Assembly: GCA_033675265.1 (NCBI GenBank)
Contig: JAUJYZ010001058.1
Span: 1,398,501-1,462,500, forward strand
Source: Actinostola sp. cb2023
Taxonomy: Eukaryota > Cnidaria > Anthozoa > Actiniaria > Actinostolidae
DNA: 64,000 nucleotides
Direction of reading: 5' to 3'
Both the position numbers and the translations under genes were made by a program. The notes under the pieces are model-generated. The model worked only from the letters and a program-made list of their open reading frames with translations, had not been told where the DNA came from and did no database searches. Position 1 is the first letter of the stretch, and every line of letters begins with the position of its first letter. Positions 45,386-55,804 of this stretch are shown piece after piece.

Positions 45386-45962
45386 CCTTCTCCAAATTCG
45401 GTGATCTTCCAGGTTTCTTGAGGTACAATTTTTGGTTTTGTTAAAAAATGAATTTGGGAAATATTCTGAGCAGCTACTGACAACTAGCAAGGCGAGAAAT
45501 GAGGAAAACCCATTTTTGTTATCATTAGTCTGTATTGAAACTTGCTATCTTTTAATATGTAATTTTAATAGGCCCTTTGCAGTTTACAGTCACATGCCAA
45601 TATATCGCTTGAATAACGAATGAACTGAGCCCGAGATCCCATGCATGGGAACGGCTCTGCTGACTGGTAAACAAACCGTTTTGAGACGTTGATTGAGAAA
45701 GATCGACAATCAACTGGAGGTTGAAAAATAGCATTTCAAACACATTTCTTTACTGTCACTACTGATATCATGTAAGATTCTTCAAAAAAGTAAAGTCGGA
45801 TTTTTGGCCAGTCAGTACAACCACGTGATCGTAATCCTGCAAAGGGCCTATTGACCAAGCCTTCTCCAAATTCGGTGATCTTCCAGATATTTTGTCCTAC
45901 AATTCTTGGTTTTCAGTTGAAGCAATTAATTTGGGAAATTCAGTTCTGAGCAGCTGCAGCAT
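45386..45962. repeat. Two spaced copies of a roughly 100-bp repeat
   Basis: CCTTCTCCAAATTCGGTGAT and following sequence through GGGAAAT...CTGAGCAGCT occurs at 45386-45475 and again at 45863-45958. A related half-copy (TAGCAAGGCGAGAAATGAGG) lies between. No gene is present. Confidence 0.6.
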
Positions 45963-46090
45963 CTAGGTTGAATCATTATTTAAAACTGAGTGACAATATT
46001 TTGCGATAAGTCGGTGCAACAACGTGGCCGACGTCTGCGTATGTAGGCGCGAACTTCGTTATCATCTGAGAACAGACTAGACGAGAATAG

Positions 46091-46171
46091 AGTGAACTCT
46101 CTCCTAACGGACACCTCTCTAAGACGGACAGTTGGTGGTCCCGAGGGTGTCCGTCTTAGAGAGAGTTCACT
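46091..46171. repeat. Palindromic element AGTGAACTCTCTC...
   Basis: AGTGAACTCTCTCCTAACGG at the left pairs with CCGTCTTAGAGAGAGTTCACT-like sequence at the right around GACACC/GGTGTC. It is a short MITE-like palindrome. Confidence 0.7.
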
Positions 46172-46322
46172 GCCGTACAAGCAATAATAACCCAAGTGTA
46201 CACACACAGCTAGCATTTGATCTTGCTCTTTAGGTCTTAGACCAACACTTGATATTTTGATGTTTTCTCTTGTATAAACCGCAAGCAAACAAGCAACAAC
46301 AACAAAAAACACGAAGCCAGAG

Positions 46323-46757
46323 TACAGTGGAACCTCGATATAACGAACCCCTATATAACGCCCTGGTATAACGCCGAGTTGGCTATCAGCCATGTACGAC
46401 GAGATTGAGTGGAATAATTGTTTTATTATATAAACAACCACTGGATTGTGAGAAATATAACATCTGTTTTTATTTTTAGTTCGGCAAAACCGGTTTGCCA
46501 TTGTTGAAAATCTCCAACTTTCTCTACTCGTGGTATATGAGCTGATAGCCTACTAGTAGAGTAGCCAATCAGAGCGCGCGCTTGCTCATATCCAGTGGTT
46601 GTCTATATAATAGCGAAGGATATTCTTCACCCGACCTAAGTTACAGTAAAACAAATGTATGGAACAGAACCCCGATATAACGAACCCTCGATATAACGAA
46701 CCAATTTCCCCGTCCCTCCCGTCCCTTAGCATTTCGTTAAATCGAGGTTCCATTGTA
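46323..46757. mobile_element. ACAGTGGAACCTCGATATAACG elements with an inner palindrome
   Basis: ACAGTGGAACCTCGATATAA starts at 46324, and a second related piece ends CGTTAAATCGAGGTTCCATTGTAC at 46757. Between them TATTATATAAACAACCACTGG (46425) and its complement CCAGTGGTTGTCTATATAATA (46593) form a further inverted pair. These look like nested MITEs. Confidence 0.6.
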
Positions 46758-46956
46758 CACCCCACAACCCAACAAACTGTGATCAATGAAAATGTCCACA
46801 TCTACAGAACCATGCACAGGGGCGGGTCCAGGAATTTTTGAGAGGGGTTGTCCAAACGTATACTATACGCTAAATTTACTTCAAACCTGTGGCAAACCTA
46901 TAGATTCTAGGATAAAACAATCAATTGAACCTCTGGTATGACAGGGGGGATCCAGA

Positions 46957-46957
46957 C

Positions 46958-47007
<50 letters not shown>

Positions 47008-47402
47008 ACCTGGATCTGCCACTGACGCACGCACACCAATATATTTAAGCGGCTAGACGATTAAATTACTGTACATGTTTATCCAAATCACTGTAATTTA
47101 TTGATAAAAATAATCCAGATTTGATATATACAATAATGAATGAGGTATATATTAATTTTGCTAGAAGTGGTGAGGAATAGATAATATATTTATAAATGTA
47201 TGCAGATTTTTTGCTAATTTTCCGGAATGCTAAAAGTAATGGGATGAGATGGGATGGGATAAGATGGAATGAGATAGGATGGGATGAGATAGGATGGGAT
47301 GAGATAGGATGGGATGAGATAAGATGGAATGAGATAGGATGAGATAGGATGGGATGAGATAGGATAAGATGGGATGAGATAGGATGGAATGAGATGGGAT
47401 TC
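46957..47402. repeat. Poly-C run and GGGATGAGATA microsatellite
   Basis: A C-run spans about 46959-47007. Units of GGGATGAGATAGGAT/AAGATGGAAT cover 47240-47402. The rest is AT-rich and no gene was seen. Confidence 0.85.
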
Positions 47403-48274
47403 CTGCTAAAATGATCGAAAGTTTGGAAGAAAAAGTTGGAGCCAATGACTTTGTCATATCATTTCCATATCAGGAAACTGCTGATTTTGAATCAACGAAA
47501 GCCTATTATATATATAATATACACTAGTACTTGGTAGATAGTTAGTAATTGGTGTTTGAACTATTCTTGAGAAAAATATATAGAACACGTTTCCTTGTTC
47601 CATATTTCCATATAAGGTTGTATGGTTTCCAAATAAGGCATTTGACGTAGCACACGAATTCTTAATTCGAACTTGGCTCTTAAAATTACTCCATTGATTG
47701 ACATCTTCAAAACTTCCTTATTTGGTGTGTACTCAGATAATCACGTGGACCAGGATTTCCATATATGGTAAAGAGGCACTATGTAACCATTCCACTTGGT
47801 TTTGATCCATTCTTTGTTCAAACTCAACTCACTGCGGCACTAGAGTTTGTATCAGGCAGGTAGGATGGATTTGAAAGATTTATATAGATACTCTAACAGC
47901 AAATTCGTTTCAGAGGATCCTTTCTCCATAATTAAGAAACATTGGAATTTCCTCTTTTTCAGTGTCAATGCCATGCTTCTTCGTAAATTGTACATCGTTA
48001 ATTGCTGCATTGTCAATCCAAGCGTTTGGTACTGCCACATTTATAATGTAATCACGTGTATTTTTATCCATGAAGTTTACGACCGCCAGCACGCGCGCGC
48101 GCGCGAGCGTTTCGTGTTTCATATGCATCAACAGTTCCTGTACACAGGTACATATTCTCTTGTTCCTGTAACTGATTCATCCTTCTCTCAATTCTTGTTT
48201 CCCTACGTACTCAGCATGCACGGTTCACGACGGAATCCTTCGCGATCAACACGATTCTAATTCAACACCATGGT
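47403..48274. other. 3' flank of the ephrin gene; no gene recognised
   Basis: No supported gene. On the minus strand 48131-47910 gives an open, protein-like stretch (VLAVVNFMDKNTRDY) but without a recognisable domain or clear borders. It would lie in the ephrin 3' untranslated region. A GC dinucleotide run lies at 48090-48103. Confidence 0.4.
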
Positions 48275-51200
48275 TCACACCATCACAGGACTTGAGTTTT
48301 TCCGATTGTTATTTTTTAAATGATATGATGAACTTCTGGAGACATTGTTTAAATTGTCTTCATTTAGACATGATTTGGGGCTTCCTTGCCTTAGTCTACA
48401 TATGACAAAACTGTTCATGATAACAAGGATGAAAATAACCACGAGTAAAGGGATGACGACATTCCAACTTGGCTGCGAACCTGAAAGGAAGCATAATTAG
48501 GTTACTTTTAGAAGTCTACTTGCCTTAGGCCGTGTTTGCACTAGAGCACTTTACCAAGGTACAAATCAGAAAACTAAGGTTAACCGCTCAACAAACAATA
48601 GTTTTCTAATTTCTACCAAGGTTCGGTAACTCGTTATACTAGCGGCCACATAAGCAGCATAAGCACACAAACGCAGACTCAGTAATGCTTGATCATTAAC
48701 GGTGCTTTTCGTATGTCGCTTGTATATTGGTCCCTTTCCAAGTTTATCTCATCTGCTCATAGCTAATAATTGCTTAACTTGCTGAATGATGGGAGTTTCA
48801 AAAGGTTGTTGTCCCTTACACAAGCGCGCATTAAATCCAGATCATGATTTGAAAGGGAAGGGTAGGGTAGGGCCGTACATAACCCAAAATTCAAGGGGGT
48901 AGTACGTATAAAACAACAACAAAATAGTACTTTTTGGTATCTTTTTCGCCTTGCTAGGGGGGGGGGGGGGGGGGGGGGGGCAACTGCAACCCCCCTGCCC
49001 GTGCTGTGTACGGCCCTGGAGGGGAAAGAATGGGAAATTGGGAAGAAGGCAGTGACGAACGAGAACGACCAGATCTTTTTTTGTTTCACACTCGAATCAC
49101 AATCATGTGATTAATAAACAAAGAATACTATAATACTGATAACTTACCATGATTGTGCGTACATTCTTCCTTTTGAAGTAGTTTTAATTCCGTGTTCGAG
49201 TCTACTGTCGTAACTTCCGGTATCAGAACTGTACTCTGCGAACTTAGCGTCGGATGCAGCGTTATTCTTGGATCATCACTTTGTAGTCCCTTGTTTTTCG
49301 CGGTCGTATATATCCGCGTGGGGGAACTGGGTACTGTTTTTGGAATGGAGTTTGTTACCGTTGTTTTATGTGTAGTCTTTACGTGTTTTGTAGGTTGTTT
49401 TGCTGTGGTGAGTGAGTCTGTTATAGAGTTTTTGTTATTTGACTGAGGTTTTTTGGAAGTCGATTTCAAACATCTGGAATCTGTTACAAAATGTATATAT
49501 ATATAATTAGAACAAAGAGTATAGACAGTAAATCATTATTATCTATAGTGGATAAGTTGATAATCCTGTTAATAAATTAATGTACTGGGCAGAATGGATT
49601 AAACAGCGGCATCCATTCTTACAGGGTAGCAAGGGGGTGAGGGGGGGGGGGGGGGGGGGGGGGGGGGATGGTTGTGATCACGCTTCACGTGCCATTTTTT
49701 CGTAAATTCACGACTAAAAATAATCATTTCACGCATGTCTTTCGTGCAAATTCACGGATCACGGTTTTATCTTTTGTTTATGAAGTGTTTTTCACAATTC
49801 ACGATCCATTTTTGGGCCAAATCACGCGTCCGTGGAACCCCTTTGCTACCCTGATTGGTACAACTGAGGTATGTCGTTCATGTTTTACCTCCTGGTCCCT
49901 TGCAGACATAGAACTTTATCTTCATGCTTCCACGTGCGCAATTTCCTCCTGCCCGGCTATTTAGAGATGCTTTTGTTCCATCGGAAGTTGCTGGAGAGAG
50001 AAACATGTGGTCAGCATGATGACAGCAGAATTAGAATCATAATATCATCATCATCATCATCATGTATCATCATATCAACACCACCAAGACAACCATCCGA
50101 TAATCATCATTGATCATCATCATTATCATGCATCATTATATCAACACCACTGACCAAGACAGCCATCGTAATCATCAGTGATCATCATCATGCATCATTA
50201 TATCAACACCACCAAGACAGCCATCGTAATCATCAGTGATCATTATCATGCATCATTATATATCAACACCACTGACCAAGACAGCCATCGTAATCATCAG
50301 TGATCATCATCATCATCATACATCATTATATATCAACACCACTGACCAAGACAGCCATCGTAATCATCAGTGATCATTATCATGCATCATTATATCAACA
50401 CCACCAAGACAGCCATCATAATCATCAGTGATCATCATCATCATGCATCATTATATCAACACCACCAAGACAGCCATCGTAATCATCAGTGATCATCATC
50501 ATCATGCATCATTATATCAACACCACCAAGACAGCCATCATAATCATCAGTGATCATCATCATCATCATTATATCAACACCACCAAGACAGCCATCATAA
50601 TCATCAGTGATCATCATCATCATACATCATTATATCAACACCACCAAGACAGCCATCATAATCATCAGTGATCATCATCATCATGCATCATTATATCAAC
50701 ACCACCAAGACAGCCATCGTAATCATCAGTGATCATCATCATCATGCATCATTATATCAACACCACCAAGACAGCCATCATAATCATCAGTGATCATCAT
50801 CATCATCATTATATCAACACCACCAAGACAGCCATCGTAATCATCAGTGATCATCATCATCATGTATCATTATATCAACACCACCAAGACAGCCATCATA
50901 ATCATCAGTGATCATCATCATCATCATTATATCAACACCACCAAGACAGCCATCGTAATCATCAGTGATCATCATCATCATCATACATCATTATATCAAC
51001 ACCACCAAGACAGCCATCATAATCATCAGTGATCATCATCATCATGCATCATTATATCAACACCACCAAGACAGCCATCGTAATCATCAGTGATCATCAT
51101 CATCATGCATCATTATATCAACACCACCAAGACAGCCATCATAATCATCAGTGATCATCATCATCATCATCATTATATCAACACCACCAAGACAGCCATC

Positions 51201-53034
51201 ATAATCATCAGTGATCATCATCATCATACACATCATTATATCAACACCACCAAGACAGCCATCATAATCATCAGTGATCATCATCATCATGCATCATTAT
51301 ATCAACACCACCAAGACAGCCATCATAATCATCAGTGATCATCATCATCATCATTATATCAACACCACCAAGACAGCCATCGTAATCATCAGTGATCATC
51401 ATCATCATCATACATCATTATATCAACACCACCAAGACAGCCATCATAATCATCAGTGATCATCATCATCATCATACATCATTATATCAACACCACCAAG
51501 ACAGCCATCATAATCATCAGTGATCATCATCATCATACATCATTATATCAACACCACCAAGACAGCCATCATAATCATCAGTGATCATCATCATCATGCA
51601 TCATTATATCAACACCACCAAGACAGCCATCATAATCATCAGTGATCATCATCATCATCATTATATCAACACCACCAAGACAGCCATCGTAATCATCAGT
51701 GATCATCATCATCATCATCATTATATCAACACCACCAAGACAGCCATCGTAATCATCAGTGATCATCATCATCATGTATCATTATATCAACACCACCAAG
51801 ACAGCCATCATAATCATCAGTGATCATCATCATCATCATTATATCAACACCACCAAGACAGCCATCGTAATCATCAGTGATCATCATCATCATCATACAT
51901 CATTATATCAACACCACCAAGACAGCCATCATAATCATCAGTGATCATCATCATCATGCATCATTATATCAACACCACCAAGACAGCCATCGTAATCATC
52001 AGTGATCATCATCATCATGCATCATTATATCAACACCACCAAGACAGCCATCATAATCATCAGTGATCATCATCATCATCATTATATCAACACCACCAAG
52101 ACAGCCATCATAATCATCAGTGATCATCATCATCATACATCATTATATCAACACCACCAAGACAGCCATCATAATCATCAGTGATCATCATCATCATCAT
52201 GCATCATTATATCAACACCACCAAGACAGCCATCATAATCATCAGTGATCATCATCATCATCATTATATCAACACCACCAAGACAGCCATCGTAATCATC
52301 AGTGATCATCATCATCATCATACATCATTATATCAACACCACCAAGACAGCCATCATAATCATCAGTGATCATCATCATCATGCATCATTATATCAACAC
52401 CACCAAGACAGCCATCGTAATCATCAGTGATCATCATCATCATGCATCATTATATCAACACCACCAAGACAGCCATCATAATCATCAGTGATCAACTGAT
52501 CATCATCATCATGCATCATTATATCAACACCACCAAGACAGCCATCGTAATCATCAGTGATCATCATCATCATGCATCATTATATCAACATGCACCACCA
52601 AGACAGCCATCATAATCATCAGTGATCATCATCATCATGCATCATTATATCAACACCACCAAGACACCAACTTACTGATAACCAGGAATGGGCTCCTGTC
52701 ATAACTTAATAATATCTTACCAATAAAATAATATTCCTTGCCAACGGGAAATTCCAGCCCTTGCATCGTTACACTGTACTGCAGGAATATCAGTGTATGA
52801 TACTTGAGCATCAATGGTGTATCACACCTAAGCAAGAGTCTATCTGTCTTGGGAGACGACGCGTTGCAATTATCATAACTATTTTTAGATACAATCCATA
52901 AGTTTTCGTAGAGCCATTCCTTAGGGGTGTTGTCTTGGACGACATCTACATTCATAGCAGGGTTAGGACAGATTATGTTAATTCTGGACATCGATTTCAC
53001 GTTGATGACACGGGAATGTTCGGGTTTTTGAAAC
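48275..53034 (-). CDS. Transmembrane (B-type) ephrin, 5' exon not found
   Basis: Minus-strand exons are 53034-52721, 49990-49889, 49480-49148 and 48480-48275, all with GT-AG borders and matching phases (317 residues plus stop). The first two give the ephrin receptor-binding domain: INIICPNP, YDNCNA, LLRCDTP, GLEFPVGKEYYFIA, then TSDGTKASLNSRAGGNCARG. The four conserved cysteines are present. Exon three is a Ser/Thr-rich juxtamembrane stalk. The last exon has a membrane segment (WNVVIPLLVVIFILVIMNSF), then a tail of about 40 residues with one Tyr and a C-terminal PVMV, a possible PDZ ligand like the YYKV end of ephrin-B. Ephrins are cell-surface ligands of Eph receptor kinases. The signal-peptide exon, ending with two spare bases, lies right of 53034 but was not found. 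Intron two is filled by a satellite. Confidence 0.87.
48525..48736. mobile_element. MITE remnants in the last ephrin intron
   Basis: TTAGGCCGTGTTTGCACTAG starts an element related to 44100-44270. It runs into a copy of the ACTAGCG(G)CCACATAAGCA family (48641-48727) known from 44705 and 60904, so two families appear joined or nested. Confidence 0.5.
48869..49018. mobile_element. MITE with GGGCCGTACATAACCC ends and a G-run
   Basis: GGGCCGTACATAACCCAAAA at the left and GTGTACGGCCCTGG at the right; inside are TACTTTTTGGTATC and a G-run (48957-48980). The same element occurs at about 31198-31395 and 59240-59387. It lies in the last ephrin intron. Confidence 0.7.
49622..49853. mobile_element. MITE with CAGGGTAGCAA ends in an ephrin intron
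   Basis: CAGGGTAGCAAGGGG at the left and CCCCTTTGCTACCCTG at the right enclose a G-run (49641-49667) and repeated CACG phrases (TTCACGACT, TTCACGATCC). CAGGG ends suggest an hAT-like element. Target duplication is not clear. Confidence 0.6.
50036..52672. repeat. Satellite of roughly 60-bp units filling ephrin intron two
   Basis: About forty units of ATCATTATATCAACACCACC followed by AAGACAGCCATCRTAATCAT and CAGTGATCATCATCATCATG, where the ATC run varies by one to three triplets. Higher-order alternation of CATAATC and CGTAATC units is visible. The array covers nearly all of the 2.73-kb intron between 52720 and 49991, starting about 50 bases after the donor. Open frames in both directions (INTTKTAIIIISDHHHH) are by-products. 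Confidence 0.95.
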
Positions 53035-53085
53035 CTATCAACGAAAATAAGAAATTATTAATGTATGATAACTTGAGAGAATAGA

Positions 53086-53525
53086 ATTTAGGAGACAGAC
53101 AGACGGGCAGTCAGTCAGGCAGACAGACAGGTAGACAGACAGACAGACAGTACAAACAAGGCAGACAGACAGACATACAGACAAGGCAGACACATATAGA
53201 CAAGATAGGCAGACAGACAAGATAGGCAGACAGACACGACAGATAGACAGGCAGACAAGACAGACAGACAGTATAGACAGGCAGACAGACAGTATAGACA
53301 GGCAGACATATAGACAAGGCAGGCACGGACAGACAGACATACAGACAAGGCAGACAGACAGTACAGACAAGGCATACAGACAAGGCAGACAGACAGACAT
53401 ACAGACAAGGCAGGCAGACAGAAACAGACAAGATAGGCAGACAGACAGTACAGACACACAGAGACAGATAGCCGGACAGGCAGACAGACAGTATCAGACA
53501 CTGATGGAAAGACAGAAAGAAAGAA
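53086..53525. repeat. CAGA/GACAAGG microsatellite
   Basis: Imperfect tandem ACAGACAG and ACAGACAAGGCAG units over about 440 bases, just upstream of the first recognised ephrin exon. All minus-strand frames stay open and give [14 protein letters not shown] peptides, which are not coding. Confidence 0.95.
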
Positions 53526-55495
53526 AGAACTATATCTAGAATGAACGAACAGAGATTGGTAGTATAATTTTACATAAATAACTATTAAAATATACTGTAT
53601 AAATATCGGAGACCAAATCTCAACTCCAGTAACTCCAGTTTGTCCCCAGGCCCTAAGAGGTTAAACTGAACCCAACGTCTAGTTTCCAGGCCTTTCAAGG
53701 TTGCTCTCAACCCCCCGGAAATAACAGAAATATGTATTTACTCAATGATAGACATCTAATTAGATTATCCCGTTATCAGTCGTACAATCAGTGAAATACC
53801 TGATAATAATCACTTATCAGTCTTTCGATCAACTCATTAAGCCATAATCTATCATCTCTTAGAAATACTATATCGTCATATAATCTCATAGTATGGCCTA
53901 AACAATCAGAGTTTTTAATAAAAATTTTGCCTCAATAAAAGAGTCGGTGTGCGTAATAAAAATTCTTAAATTGAAAAGACTCCAACTGATATTCATTTTA
54001 ACGATAATCAATCATCTTAGCGGCAAAAAAGGTTCATTATAACTTTAAACACTATATTTCAACTTTGAAATTTGCTCAAATAAAACAGAAAAAAAAAATT
54101 GGTTTTAAGGAAGGCAGCTTTTCAGTTTGCGAGCAGTTTTTGGGTTTGTTTTTGTGGCTGTACGAGTAAGATCTCATGAAACGTTTCCCCGACAGAATCC
54201 CTGCTAAGAGCATCCAACTGATTTGAACATTAAACCAGTGTGTTTCTTGATCCCAAATGATCCTCGACTCAGTTTGAGTCGATGTGAAGACAAAATAATT
54301 CACACGTAAGATCACGACAACTTTATTTTTTCTGTGAGGCTATGAACACTACTGTCTTATTCAAAATATGAGAGAGGTTTAAAAGGTATTCTTTATTTTA
54401 CATCTAAATAGTCAATGCGGTTTGTAGAAGGGGAGAATTCATGCAAAGACGATACCTCCAAGCAACTCTTTGTAATGATATTGCGACTATATTTTGTTCA
54501 GTAGAAGAAGGTTCTAGACTGAATGACGTCAAACTATTGTTATTATTTTCAATTCTAGTAATAGTTTTTGCCGGATAATTATGTGAAAAAAACAACAACA
54601 TAAAAGTAAGAAGGATGAAGGAATAAACAAATAGATTTTGAAATATGATTTGTATTTCAAGCTGATGAATACAATTTCAGTTTAGATTTTTGAAAATCAG
54701 TTTACACAACTGCAGATGATAAAATGTAGTGGGTTCCATGCAGAGGAATATTTACACTCGCTAAGATGATCGTAGCAGAAATATTGTCGGCTCGCGAAGT
54801 AACCGGCGATCATCAGAGTGAGTACCAAGGGTACAAATATCACTTTAAGTCAAACAAAAATTCAATTTAATGAGAAAAGATTGAAGCAAAATAATATTTC
54901 ACTGTTTAAAAAAATATATTAAAAATATATTATGGTACTGTAGCAATTTATATTATTAGAATCTGTAATTAATTAATTATTAGACATCAAATTATAAGGT
55001 TTTTAGATTGTATTTCTTGGTACAAAAATCTACTACTTTCGTGTTAGTTCAACCATGTTTTATAAGAAGATTATTTTTAAGCTGAGATTAGATCTTCTGT
55101 TCAGCTAAAACAATTAGTAAAATGCGAAAAATTGTAAACAACAGGCTTAATCACACGAAATGTACCTTTGGATTCGAGCAATTGGAGCAGAAGAATTGAG
55201 TCGTGCAATAAAATTAATTGACAAAACTGTTTGCAAAAATGCTAAATTTTAGGTCAATAAAACATTAATCAAATATGAGCCCCAAAGTTTGATTATAAGG
55301 CCGCTTTGACAGAACTAAAAATTTTGCTTTAAATTGTGCAACAGACATTACAGAGTGACATTACGAAGACCACATCCTAGGGCCGATGCAAACGAGGCTA
55401 CACAAGTTCTACAACACGTTTTTCCTGTTTGAAATGAATTCTGCATATTATGGACAACATATTTTACGCGGCCAATCACTATTATACCAAATAGA
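53526..55495. other. Large intron or intergenic; no gene confirmed
   Basis: If the ephrin signal-peptide exon is further right, this is its intron. Two minus-strand stretches look weakly exon-like: 54601-54404 (Asn/Ser/Thr-rich, ending GGAG|GTATCG) and about 54845-54731 (hydrophobic VPLVLTLMIAGYF). Neither fits the ephrin phase or order, so neither is called. Confidence 0.3.
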
Positions 55496-55804
55496 TATAC
55501 ACCTATTTCAAAAAAGGTTGTCTAGGACATCAGTCCATAGGCGTGATAGGAATTATAGGTCGTTCCAAGACCAAACTGCATTATGGTAACAGTTTGAATG
55601 GCATGTATGCCAGAAATATTTCATAAAATTCGATACAAAATGTGTCTTGGTCTGTTGAAATGGAAATAGGTACGATATCATATAGGCTTTCATACGTTTT
55701 TGGCTATTCAAGCTGTTACCATAATGCAGTTCGGTCTTGCAACGACGTATAACCTATTGCCTATGGACTGATGTCCTCAACAACCTTTTTTGAAATAGGT
55801 GTAT
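55496..55804. mobile_element. 309-bp MITE with CACCTATTTCAAAAAAGG ends and TATA borders
   Basis: CACCTATTTCAAAAAAGGTT at the left and its complement at the right, with TATA on both sides (55496-55499 and 55801-55804). Inner symmetry continues through GACATCAGTCCATAGG and its complement, and CATTATGGTAACAG. The element at 20235-20410 has similar ends. Confidence 0.75.

Noticed and set aside
47910..48131. Protein-like minus-strand frame (VLAVVNFMDKNTRDY) after the ephrin stop
   Set aside because: No recognised family, no certain splice borders, and it sits in the expected 3' untranslated region.
50489..52615. His/Ile-rich open frames in the 60-bp satellite
   Set aside because: Frames lie in an intron, repeat with the satellite and exist on both strands.
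50036..52672. CRISPR-like array
   Set aside because: Units are contiguous with no unique spacers, and the array lies in an intron of an animal gene.
53038..53501. Cys/Leu/Ser-rich minus-strand frames of 106-139 codons
   Set aside because: They translate the CAGA microsatellite in all frames.
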